The position numbers were made by a program, and so were the translations under genes. DNA of 7,872 nt. Source: Proteobacteria bacterium UBA4656. Its GTDB lineage: Bacteria > Pseudomonadota > Gammaproteobacteria > Xanthomonadales > Ahniellaceae. The DNA is taken from contig DHLY01000058.1 of NCBI GenBank assembly GCA_002405525.1, positions 83,493 through 91,364 of the forward strand, written 5' to 3'. Under the pieces are notes generated by a model. That model worked only from the letters and a program-made list of their open reading frames with translations. It did no database searches and was not told the origin of the DNA. How positions within the stretch are numbered: the stretch's first letter is position 1; each line of letters begins with the position of its first letter. Below are positions 1 through 7,520 of the stretch, one piece after another.

Positions 1-939
1 GCCGCGGCCTTCCAGCGCATGGGCGACGGCGAGCGCGCGCGCCAGGCGATGGAGGAAGCCTTCACCCGCGACTTCAAGCGCCCACGCTGGCTGGGCGACT
101 ACGGCTCCGAACTGCGCGACCTCGGCGTGATGCTGGCGCTCGCCGCCGAATCCGGGCTGTCGAAGCCGGAGTACGCGGCGCGCGCCTACGACCTCGCGCG
201 CGGACTGGCCGCCGGGGACCGAATCTGGTGGCTCAGCACGCAGGACCAGCTCGCGGTGCTGCGCCTCGGCCGCGCGCTGGCGGTCGACGCCCCGACCAGC
301 TTCGCCGCCAGCGTGGCGGTCGGCGGCAGCGTGTCGGAATCGACCGGCCGCGCGCTGGTCAGCCGCGCCTTCGACCCGGCGCAGCTGGCCGCCGGCGTGC
401 GCATCACGCCGTCCGGCGGCGCGCCGCTCTACGCCACCACCGAGGTCAGCGGCATCCCGCGCCGCTACACGCCGACCGAGCGCACCGACTTCCGCATCAC
501 CCGCACCTGGTACCGCACCGACGGCACGCAGTGGGACGGCGAGTCGCTGGCCGAAGGCGAGGTCCTGGTCGCGCACGTGAAGGTCGAGAGCGCCGAGGCG
601 ATGCGCGACGCGCTGGTGGTCGACCTGCTGCCCGGCGGGCTGGAGGTCGAGAACCTCAACCTCACCGACGCCAGCCAGTGGGCCAACGTCACCATCGACG
701 GCGTCGCGCTGTCGGAGCGTTCGGGCGCCGCGCAGGTCAAGTTCGAGGAGTACCGCGACGACCGCTACGTGGCCGCGATCGAACTGTGGGGCGGCACGCC
801 GGCCAACCTGTTCTACCTAGTGCGCGCGGTGTCCCCGGGCGACTTCGTGGTGCCGCCGCCGGTGGTCGAGGACATGTACCGGCCCGCCCTGCGCGCGGTG
901 GGCACGGCCACGCCGGAGCGGATCGCGGTCGCGCGCTGA
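1..939 (+). CDS. yfhM: Bacterial alpha-2-macroglobulin, C-terminal part (5' end outside window)
   Basis: The frame is open from base 1, so this is the last 312 residues of a longer protein; family members are usually about 1,500-1,900 aa. They are periplasmic, often inner-membrane-anchored protease traps that bind an attacking protease after bait cleavage. The visible part starts in the helical thioester-domain region (WWLSTQDQ at visible residues 76-83 resembles the conserved 'W.ST.e.a' helix) and runs into beta-rich C-terminal macroglobulin domains from about residue 105. The conserved end is present: LFYLVRAVSPG (270-280), then VVPPP (283-287) and EDMYRP (290-295). The bait region and any CxEQ thioester lie upstream and cannot be checked. 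pbpC follows after 3 bp, the classic yfhM-pbpC arrangement, which supports the call. The internal ATG at 19 is not the real start, because the reading frame and family similarity continue upstream of it. No frameshift is seen in the visible part. Confidence 0.93.
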   Translation, partial: AAAFQRMGDGERARQAMEEAFTRDFKRPRWLGDYGSELRDLGVMLALAAESGLSKPEYAARAYDLARGLAAGDRIWWLSTQDQLAVLRLGRALAVDAPTSFAASVAVGGSVSESTGRALVSRAFDPAQLAAGVRITPSGGAPLYATTEVSGIPRRYTPTERTDFRITRTWYRTDGTQWDGESLAEGEVLVAHVKVESAEAMRDALVVDLLPGGLEVENLNLTDASQWANVTIDGVALSERSGAAQVKFEEYRDDRYVAAIELWGGTPANLFYLVRAVSPGDFVVPPPVVEDMYRPALRAVGTATPERIAVAR

Positions 940-942
940 GCC

Positions 943-3294
943 GTGGCCGAGGGCCTGCGCCAGCGCCTGCGCCGCCGCGAGGTCGCCCCGCTGCTCGGAC
1001 TGGCGGTGACGATGGGCGCCGGGCTGCTGGTCGACCGAATCCTGCCGCCGCCGATCCCCGACCTGTCGGCCGGCGGCGCCACCGTGGTGGTGGCGCGCGA
1101 TGGCCGACCGCTGCGCGCCTTCCCCGCCGCCGACGGCGTCTGGCGCTACCGGGTCGCGCCGGCCGACGTGGCGCCCGAATACCTCGACGCGCTGATCGGC
1201 TACGAGGACCGCTGGTTCTTCCACCACCGCGGGGTGAATCCCTTCGCCATCGCGCGCGCCGCCGGCCAGGCCCTGCGCCACGGCGAGGTCGTCTCCGGCG
1301 GCAGCACGATCACCATGCAGGTCGCGCGCCTTGTCGAGCCAATCCCGCGCACGCCGCTGGGCAAGCTGAAGCAGGCCTTGCGTGCTGCGCAGATCGAGCG
1401 GCGGCTGTCCAAGGACGAGATCCTCACCCTTTACCTCAACCTCGCGCCCTTCGGCGGCAACCTCGAGGGTGTCGAGGCTGCCTCCTGGGCCTTCCTCGGC
1501 AAGTCGGCGCGCCGACTGTCGCACGCCGAGGCCGCGTTGCTCGCCGTGCTGCCGCAGGCGCCCAGCCGCCTGCGACCAGACCGCCACCCGGAGGCCGCGC
1601 GCGCGGCGCGCGACAAGGTGCTCGGGCGTCTGGCCGACCTCGGCCTCGGCACGCGGCGCGCACTCGACGAAGCGCGCCTCGAACCCGTCGTCGCGCGCCG
1701 CCTGCGCCCGCCGATGCTGGCTGCGCTCGCCGCCGAACGACTGCGCGCGCAGCACGGCGGCGCGCCGCTGGTGCACAGCACGCTGGACGCTGACCTGCAG
1801 GCGATGGCCGAGCGCCGCGTCACTTCGCACCTCGAGGCCCTGCCGGAACGCACCTCGGCCGCCGTGCTGGTGGTCGACGCCGCCACGCTCGAGGCGCGCG
1901 CCTACGTCGGCTCGGCGCGCTTCGCCGACGCCGACAGCCTCGGCCATGTCGACATGGTACGCGCCATGCGCTCGCCCGGATCCACGCTCAAGCCTTTCGT
2001 CTACGCGCTCGCCCTCGACGACGGACTGATCCACTCGCAGTCCCTGCTAGTCGACGCACCGCAGTCCTTCGGCGCATACCGGCCGGCCAACTTCGGCGAC
2101 GCCTTCCACGGCCCGGTGTCGGCGGCGGATGCGCTGTCGCGCTCGCTCAACGTACCGGCAGTCGACCTGCTTGACCGCGTCGGGCCCAGGCGATTCAGCG
2201 CACGGCTGGCGCACGCCGGCGTATGGCTGGCGCTGCCGCGCGGCGCCGAGCCCAACCTCGCGATGGTGCTCGGCGGCACCGGCACCGACCTCGAGTCGCT
2301 GGTCGGGGCGTATGCGGCGCTGTCGCGCGGCGGCCTCGCGGGACCCGTTCGGCTGGCGGCCGACGCCCCGCTACGCGAGCAGCGCCTCATGAGCGAAGGC
2401 GCTGCTTTCGTGGTCCGCGAGATGCTGGCCGCCGGCGGACGCCCCGGCGAATCGGTGCAGGGCCTCGATACCAGCCGTCGCGCCCGCGTAGCGTGGAAGA
2501 CAGGCACCTCGTATGGCTATCGGGACGCGTGGGCGATCGGCGCCACGCCCCGCTGGGTGGTCGGCGTCTGGATCGGCCGCCCCGACGGCACCCCGATGCC
2601 GGGCCAGTACGGCGCGGTGACCGCGCTGCCGCTGCTGTTCGGGCTGGTCGACGCGCTGCCCCGCAACGCCGCCGACAGCGCCGCCCCCGCGCCGCCGCCC
2701 ACGGTGAACGAACGGCGCATCTGCTGGCCGCTCGGCCGCGCCGTCGAGCAAACGCCGGAAGGCGCATGCGCGCTGGCGCGGGACGCCTGGGTCATCGACG
2801 GCGTGGTGCCACCGACCTTCCCCGACCGCGAATCCACCGAGCCACTGTCCCTCACGGTCACCGTCGACGCCCGCGGCCGCCGCGCCACGCCCGACTGCGC
2901 CGACGGCGCGCTAACGGCCCGCGAAATCGCGCGCTGGCCTGCTCGCCTGCAGCCCTGGCTCGACGCCGCGCAGCGGGCTGCATCCGAACCGCCGCCCACG
3001 GCACCCGGCTGCACTCTCGCCGCCGCGCCCGCGCGCGGCGCGCTGCGCATCGACGGCGCCCTGCCCGGCACGGTGCTGCGCCGCGCGCCAGGCAGCGCGC
3101 GACCGCCGACCGTGGCCCTGCGCGCGCTCGGCGCCGACGGTGCGGTTGACTGGCTGGTCAACGGACAACTGGTCGGGCGCAGTGACGGCCTGCGCCCGCT
3201 GCAGTGGCGCTTCGAGCAGCCGGGCGAGCAGGCCATCGTCGCGCTCGATCGTGCCGGCCGCTACGATCGCGTGGTGCTGCACGTGATGCCATGA
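943..3294 (+). CDS. pbpC: Penicillin-binding protein 1C (bifunctional peptidoglycan glycosyltransferase/transpeptidase)
   Basis: 783 aa, close to E. coli PbpC (about 770 aa). An N-terminal membrane anchor (about residues 14-34) leads to a periplasmic protein. The GT51 transglycosylase domain (about 45-220) has the catalytic-Glu motif YEDRWFFHHRG (E88) and GGSTITMQ (119-126). The transpeptidase domain has all three motifs: SxxK as STLK (S347, K350), SxN as SLN (401-403) and KTGT (519-522). The C-terminus has the PbpC hallmark RRICWPLG (C594) and cysteines C609, C652 and C690, which could pair in the periplasm. It ends with a BiPBP_C-type beta domain (about 695-782). The GTG at 943 is chosen because it keeps the membrane anchor and lies 3 bp after the macroglobulin stop; the next Met (M24) would cut the anchor. 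No strong Shine-Dalgarno is visible, so translational coupling is likely. All catalytic residues are intact, so the enzyme should be active. In the yfhM-pbpC model it repairs cell wall at breaches guarded by the macroglobulin. Confidence 0.96.
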   Translation: MAEGLRQRLRRREVAPLLGLAVTMGAGLLVDRILPPPIPDLSAGGATVVVARDGRPLRAFPAADGVWRYRVAPADVAPEYLDALIGYEDRWFFHHRGVNPFAIARAAGQALRHGEVVSGGSTITMQVARLVEPIPRTPLGKLKQALRAAQIERRLSKDEILTLYLNLAPFGGNLEGVEAASWAFLGKSARRLSHAEAALLAVLPQAPSRLRPDRHPEAARAARDKVLGRLADLGLGTRRALDEARLEPVVARRLRPPMLAALAAERLRAQHGGAPLVHSTLDADLQAMAERRVTSHLEALPERTSAAVLVVDAATLEARAYVGSARFADADSLGHVDMVRAMRSPGSTLKPFVYALALDDGLIHSQSLLVDAPQSFGAYRPANFGDAFHGPVSAADALSRSLNVPAVDLLDRVGPRRFSARLAHAGVWLALPRGAEPNLAMVLGGTGTDLESLVGAYAALSRGGLAGPVRLAADAPLREQRLMSEGAAFVVREMLAAGGRPGESVQGLDTSRRARVAWKTGTSYGYRDAWAIGATPRWVVGVWIGRPDGTPMPGQYGAVTALPLLFGLVDALPRNAADSAAPAPPPTVNERRICWPLGRAVEQTPEGACALARDAWVIDGVVPPTFPDRESTEPLSLTVTVDARGRRATPDCADGALTAREIARWPARLQPWLDAAQRAASEPPPTAPGCTLAAAPARGALRIDGALPGTVLRRAPGSARPPTVALRALGADGAVDWLVNGQLVGRSDGLRPLQWRFEQPGEQAIVALDRAGRYDRVVLHVMP

Positions 3295-4199
3295 CCGTCT
3301 CCGACGCGCTGCGCCAATGGCGCGCCCTCGGCTTGCATTCGACCATCGGACCGCACCGGATCTTCGTCCGCGAAGCGGCAGACGTCACGCGCCCGGCGCT
3401 GCTGTTGCTGCACGGGTTTCCCACCGCCGGCTTCGACTGGCAGCCGCTGTGGCACGGCCTGGCCGGGCGCTTCCATCTCATCGCGCCCGACCTGCTGGGC
3501 TTCGGTTTCAGCAGCAAGCCCCGCGACCACCGCTACACCGTCGTCGAGCAGGCCGACTTGGTGGAGCGCCTGCTGCGCGAACGCGAGATCGCACGCGTGC
3601 ACGTGCTGGCGCACGATCTCGGCGACAGCGTGGCGCAGGAGCTGCTGGCCCGCCACGAAATTCGGCGCCGCGACGGCACCGATGGTCCCCGGATCGACTC
3701 GATCGTGTTCCTCAACGGGGGCCTTTTCCCCGAAGCGCACCGACCGCGTCCGATCCAGCGCCTGCTGGCTTCGCCCTTGGGACCGCTGCTGGTTCGCCTG
3801 CTCGACCGCCGGCGCTTCGAGCGCAGCCTGGCGGCGGTGTTCGGCCCGGGCACGCGGCCCACGCCGCACTGGCTGGCCGATGCCTGGACGCTCGTATCGC
3901 ACGACGACGGACATCGTCTGGCGCCGCGGCTGCTGGCCTACATCGGCGAGCGGCAGGCGATGCGTCCGCGCTGGGTCGGCGCGATGCTGCACACCCAGGT
4001 GCCGCTGCGCCTGGTCGACGGCGCCGCCGATCCCGTGTCGGGCGCGACGCTCATTGCCCGCTACCGGAAGCTGCTGCCGCAGCCCGACGTGGTCGAACTG
4101 CCCGGCATCGGCCACTGGCCACAAGTCGAGGCCCCGGCCGCAGTTCTGGATGCCTGCCGCGCGTTCTGGGACCGGATCGGGGTCGAGCGCGCGGCCTGA
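3291..4199 (+). CDS. MEST/PEG1-like alpha/beta hydrolase (haloalkane dehalogenase/epoxide hydrolase-like fold)
   Basis: 302 aa with a complete alpha/beta-hydrolase layout. The oxyanion-hole motif HGFP is at 41-44. PDLLGFGFSSKP (66-77) is the conserved strand-4/loop segment. The nucleophile elbow AHDLGDSVAQEL (107-118) has aspartate D109 rather than serine, as in dehalogenases and epoxide hydrolases. A cap region (about 145-235) follows, then D247 (DGAADPV) as a possible acid and H275 (GIGHWPQVE) as the catalytic base. From memory, many of these segments match vertebrate MEST: HD-GD-VAQELL, LNGG-FPE-HRP, -VFGP-TRP and RRWVGA-like (here PRWVGA, 226-231). No signal peptide is seen, so it is probably cytosolic. 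The substrate is unknown; an ester, epoxide or lipid-derived compound is possible. The ATG at 3291 overlaps the pbpC stop (ATGA), indicating translational coupling and choosing this start. A longer form from 3204 would read 29 Arg/Ala-rich residues inside pbpC and is rejected. Confidence 0.92.
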   Translation: MTVSDALRQWRALGLHSTIGPHRIFVREAADVTRPALLLLHGFPTAGFDWQPLWHGLAGRFHLIAPDLLGFGFSSKPRDHRYTVVEQADLVERLLREREIARVHVLAHDLGDSVAQELLARHEIRRRDGTDGPRIDSIVFLNGGLFPEAHRPRPIQRLLASPLGPLLVRLLDRRRFERSLAAVFGPGTRPTPHWLADAWTLVSHDDGHRLAPRLLAYIGERQAMRPRWVGAMLHTQVPLRLVDGAADPVSGATLIARYRKLLPQPDVVELPGIGHWPQVEAPAAVLDACRAFWDRIGVERAA

Positions 4200-4342
4200 C
4201 CGGCGCTGCGCGAAACAGCCGCGCACGCGGGCCACGGCCCGCAACGGCGACCCGGGAGCGACTGGTCCGCAGCGGAGAGACTGGACGGCGCACGCCTCCA
4301 CGATCGTCCAACGCCCCGCCGCAACCGCGCGGCGAGGTCGGA
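4200..4342. other. Convergent intergenic gap
   Basis: These 143 bp separate the stop of the MEST-like hydrolase gene (plus strand) from the stop of the metalloprotease gene (minus strand). I see no plausible small gene, tRNA or repeat. The only structure is one GC-rich hairpin (4227-4242), annotated separately. Confidence 0.8.
4227..4242. terminator. Possible GC hairpin between convergent genes
   Basis: GCGGGC pairs with GCCCGC around a CACG loop, giving a perfect 6-bp all-GC stem. It starts 28 bp after the hydrolase stop and could slow polymerase from either side. No T-tract follows on either strand, so it is not a canonical intrinsic terminator. Such short stems also occur by chance in DNA this GC-rich. 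Confidence 0.25.
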
Positions 4343-7300
4343 TCAGTTCGGTTCGAACCCGTTGCGAAGCAGCAGGTCGGCCTCGCCGAGATCCAGCGCG
4401 AGGTTCAACTGCACGTTGCCGGTGCCGCCGGACGCCGAAGGCGCGGCGACCGCGATGCGGTACGTGGCACCGGCTTGTGCGCCGAAGGCGACGCGCGAGG
4501 CGGTGTTGCCGCTGCCGAAATTGTTGTTGGCCCCCAGTGGCACCAGGTCGGCCAGGTCGGCGCCGGTGTAGACGGCGAGCAGGGTGTCCGCCGCGCTGCC
4601 CTGGGTGTCGATCACCACCGCCCCCGCAGCGGGCGCCGTCCAGCGCCACCACACCGAACTGCCGTTCGCGTTCCGTCCATTGTGCGGCGGTTCGAGGAAC
4701 TCGAGCGTCGCGTTCGCCGTGGTGCCGCTGGTGTTGGCGCTGGTGCCCGTCAGCGCGATCGCGTCCGCGAAATCGTCATTCGGCGGGCCCGCGAGGCCGG
4801 TGATCCGGCCCTGCGCGCGAGCCGGGTATGCGATCTCGTAATCGACGCCATCGACGAGGTCGATGATGACCGTCTCGGCAGGCTCGCTGATCGCGTCGCT
4901 GACTGGATTGGCGACGAGGTCGACGGAGGCCGCGCCGGCCGGGATCTCGACATGGCGGTTCGCAGCCGTCGAGAACGTGTAGTCGCCACCGGTGCCGCCG
5001 GTGAAGAAAGCTGTGCCGCTGCGATCGAACCAAACCCGCAGCATCGCCGCGGTCGGTCCGTTGCGCGAGACGCGGAACACCAGCGGGTCGCCCGGCGCCT
5101 CGGCCGCGTTTGCGTCGACTGCAGCTACCGACACCGCCGGCAGCGCGCTGGCGTTGAAGTCGAGCCCGGCGACATTCGCGGTGGGCGTCAGCGGGTTGGC
5201 GAACGCAGGCGCGATCGCATGACCGACCGCCGCCGCCGACAACGTCACGGCCGCGCCCGAGGCAAGCCCGGTGACCGTGTACTCGCCGTTCGAATCGGTC
5301 CAGCCGCCGCGAAAGTTGCCGCCGGTCTGGCCGTTGCTCACCAGCACGCCCTCCAGCGGCTGCCCGCCGCCCAGCACGCGCCCACTGACGCGCAGAGTGC
5401 TCGGGCTGCCGACGGTGACCAGCAGCCTCGCGCTGCCGCGCCCGCCCTTCATGTCGCTGGCCGCCGCGCGAACCGCATAGTGCCCGGTGGTCGGGAAGCT
5501 GCGCGTTGCGGTCGCGCTGTTGGTTCCGCCGAAGGTGCCGTCGCCCCAGTCCCAGGACCAGGCCAGCGCATCGCCATCGGCGTCGGCACCGGTAGCGGTG
5601 AAGGTCACGGTGGCGCCCGGTGCGACGCTGGTCGCATTGGCCGACAGCGACACCGTCGGCGCGCGGTTGCCGGCGAACGCACCGACGTTCACCACGTAGT
5701 CGAAGGCCGCCGGGTTCGTTCCCGACTTCGCGATCGGCGTGACATGCAGCCCCAGCCCCGGATCGCTGAGCGTGCGCCCGACCTGCAGCCCGCCGTCGTT
5801 CTTGCCGTCGCGGCTGCCCGGCGAGAGGTCGAGCAGGTAGTTGGCCGAGCCCTGCAGGTTGACGTGGAGGCTGCGGTCAAAGTTCGCGTATTGCGCTCGG
5901 TGCTCGAACCAGTAAAGGCCACGCTGCACCGTCGGCAACGGGTTGGGCAGCGCCTGCCCCGAGGTGAGGCTCGGCATCCACAGGCGTTCGCGCAGGAACA
6001 TGCCGGCTGCGGCGCCCGCCAACGGCGGCGCGATGTCCTGCGACACCAGGCGGTGCGAACCGCTGCCCCACAGGCGCGTGAACTGCGGATCCAGCAGCCA
6101 GGTCAGACGCTCCTTGAAGCTGGCCGTGAAGTGCGAGCGCAGGCCACCACCGCCGCCGAGGCGGTCGAAGGGGTTGCCGTACTCCGAATTGCTGCCGGCG
6201 CCGGCCGGATCGCCGGAACCGGCGGACGGGGTCCAGAAGTTCGCGTGCCCCAGGCCGAGGTTGTGGCCCAGCTCATGCGCCGCCACGCCGCCGTCGTCGG
6301 TCTTCATCCACATACCGGCGGAGCCGACATACGCCTGCCCCGCGTAACCGCCCGGACCACCGACGAACCGCACGCCGTAGAAACTGTGGTTCGCGCGGTT
6401 CCACGCCGGGTTGGCGGCAAGCGCGGCGTTCGCGGCGTCGGCCAGGATCTGGATGTCGTTGCTTCCGTACCCCGCTGCAGTCCGCGGCAGCGTCACGACA
6501 TCGGTGAAGGTTCCGGCGATGTCGGGCAGCAGGTTGTAGCTGAAGGCACGCATGTGGTCCCGCATGCTGGTGACCGTGTTGGTCACCGTCTGCAGCGACG
6601 GCAGCGCCGCCGGGTCCTGGTCGGCGAATCGCGCGCGGATGTACAGGAAGGTCTTCGGTCCGGTGGTCCAGGTCGAATGCGTTTCCGCCAGCGGCGCCAC
6701 GAACCGACCATCGGTGCCGTCACGCTCGATGAGCCCCCAATGCTGCGACAGCGCCTCGAGTTCGTCCGGATCGCAGACCATCTGCAGTTGGGTCCCCGTG
6801 ACCACGAGGCGTTGTTCGACCGGCTGCCGGGAGCCACTGCCGCAGGTGCGCGGGGATGCCGGGCGCGCACCGGACACCGTCTCGCCATCGGCCACCACGC
6901 GGTAGGGCAGTTCCGACAGTGCGAGGTCGCCATCGATGGCGATGCCGTGCACCGGCACCGGCCGCAGGCTGCGCACGCCGAGCCGGCGGCCATGGGGGAA
7001 GGAGAAGAAACGCCGCTCACCGATCGCCACCACCGGCGTGCGCACCGAGCGGTGGAAGTCGCCCTCGTGATGCGCATGCCCGGGCGGATGGTCGTGGTAC
7101 ATGGTCACCAATTCGGTCAGCAGGCCCTCGCCGTCGATGCGCTCCTCCAGCAGGACGGCAATCTCCGCCGGCAAACGGGCGCGCAGCGCATGGGGCAGCG
7201 CCGCTGAGATGGCCGCCGCCGGGTCCTCCGCGATCAGGAACTTCATCGCGTCCCGGCGGCCCTGCGCCAGCCGCAGGCCCTCGGCGACCGCTGCGGCATC

Positions 7301-7450
7301 GAAGCGCCCGGACGCCTCGCCTTCGGCCCAGACGGAAAAAGCGCGCAGGCTCTGTTCGGCCTGTGTGCGAAGAGCGTCGCTCTGAGCGCGTGCGGCACCC
7401 GCCGCAACCAGCAGCGCAATCGTCAAACCTGCCCAGCCGTGCGACCCCAT
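4343..7450 (-). CDS. Secreted multidomain metzincin-type zinc metalloprotease (gametolysin/M11-like catalytic region, PKD, carboxypeptidase-regulatory, Calx-beta and PPC-like domains)
   Basis: 1035 aa, predicted secreted. A Sec signal peptide covers about residues 1-22 (core LTIALLVAAGAA, cleavage near ARA|Q). A pro-region (about 23-260) has a His cluster (six His within 119-133) and the protein's only two cysteines, C203 and C226. The protease region (about 265-590) has HELGHNLGLGH at 392-402: zinc ligands H392, H396 and H402, catalytic base E393. EYGNPFDRLGGG (about 424-435) occupies the Met-turn position but has L431 where Met is expected. Next come a PKD domain (about 595-680, core WSWDWGDG), a carboxypeptidase-regulatory-like fold (686-767), a Calx-beta domain (about 770-885) and a PPC-like domain (891-1019, NDDFADAIAL and SVWWRWTAP). 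The tail is LLLRNGFEPN. The ATG at 7450 is chosen because it directly precedes the signal peptide and has a well-spaced Shine-Dalgarno; an open extension to 7765 lies antisense to nei and is unlikely coding. The protease class is confident; the exact family (M11 versus other metzincins) and substrate are not. Confidence 0.9.
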   Translation of the reverse strand: MGSHGWAGLTIALLVAAGAARAQSDALRTQAEQSLRAFSVWAEGEASGRFDAAAVAEGLRLAQGRRDAMKFLIAEDPAAAISAALPHALRARLPAEIAVLLEERIDGEGLLTELVTMYHDHPPGHAHHEGDFHRSVRTPVVAIGERRFFSFPHGRRLGVRSLRPVPVHGIAIDGDLALSELPYRVVADGETVSGARPASPRTCGSGSRQPVEQRLVVTGTQLQMVCDPDELEALSQHWGLIERDGTDGRFVAPLAETHSTWTTGPKTFLYIRARFADQDPAALPSLQTVTNTVTSMRDHMRAFSYNLLPDIAGTFTDVVTLPRTAAGYGSNDIQILADAANAALAANPAWNRANHSFYGVRFVGGPGGYAGQAYVGSAGMWMKTDDGGVAAHELGHNLGLGHANFWTPSAGSGDPAGAGSNSEYGNPFDRLGGGGGLRSHFTASFKERLTWLLDPQFTRLWGSGSHRLVSQDIAPPLAGAAAGMFLRERLWMPSLTSGQALPNPLPTVQRGLYWFEHRAQYANFDRSLHVNLQGSANYLLDLSPGSRDGKNDGGLQVGRTLSDPGLGLHVTPIAKSGTNPAAFDYVVNVGAFAGNRAPTVSLSANATSVAPGATVTFTATGADADGDALAWSWDWGDGTFGGTNSATATRSFPTTGHYAVRAAASDMKGGRGSARLLVTVGSPSTLRVSGRVLGGGQPLEGVLVSNGQTGGNFRGGWTDSNGEYTVTGLASGAAVTLSAAAVGHAIAPAFANPLTPTANVAGLDFNASALPAVSVAAVDANAAEAPGDPLVFRVSRNGPTAAMLRVWFDRSGTAFFTGGTGGDYTFSTAANRHVEIPAGAASVDLVANPVSDAISEPAETVIIDLVDGVDYEIAYPARAQGRITGLAGPPNDDFADAIALTGTSANTSGTTANATLEFLEPPHNGRNANGSSVWWRWTAPAAGAVVIDTQGSAADTLLAVYTGADLADLVPLGANNNFGSGNTASRVAFGAQAGATYRIAVAAPSASGGTGNVQLNLALDLGEADLLLRNGFEPN

Positions 7451-7457
7451 CCCTCCA

Positions 7458-7462
7458 CTCCC
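7458..7462 (-). promoter_or_regulatory. Ribosome binding site for the metalloprotease gene
   Basis: On the minus strand GGGAG lies 7 nt before the ATG at 7450, near-ideal Shine-Dalgarno spacing. A second purine-rich GGAGGG directly abuts the ATG and is too close to act alone. This site supports the 7450 start over upstream in-frame ATGs, one of which (the Met 23 codons earlier) is not followed by a signal peptide at its N-terminus. Confidence 0.6.
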
Positions 7463-7520
7463 CGATCGATGCCGGTCGTCCCGGAGTCTGCCGTTCGCCG
7501 CATCCGGCGCAACATGCATC

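Noticed and set aside
228..1793. A 521-codon plus-strand open frame overlapping the macroglobulin end and pbpC
   Set aside because: It is out of frame with both well-supported genes, and its product is an Arg/Ala/Pro-rich string with no family resemblance.
817..2034. A 405-codon minus-strand open frame opposite pbpC
   Set aside because: It is antisense to the catalytic domains of pbpC and has the low-complexity composition of a shadow frame; no motif was recognised.
3204..3290. N-terminal extension of the alpha/beta hydrolase from an upstream ATG
   Set aside because: It lies inside the conserved end of pbpC and adds 29 Arg/Ala-rich residues. The ATG at 3291 overlapping the pbpC stop is the typical coupled start.
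4200..4342. Possible tRNA or small RNA in the convergent gap
   Set aside because: No cloverleaf, no TTC-loop consensus and no promoter-like sequence could be found; only a short GC hairpin is present.
3317..7207. A 1296-codon open frame on the plus strand, antisense to most of the metalloprotease gene
   Set aside because: The translation is Arg/Ala/Gly-rich without domain character, and it crosses the hydrolase gene out of frame. Long stop-free shadows are expected in very GC-rich coding DNA. The minus-strand protease frame has a signal peptide and recognisable domains.
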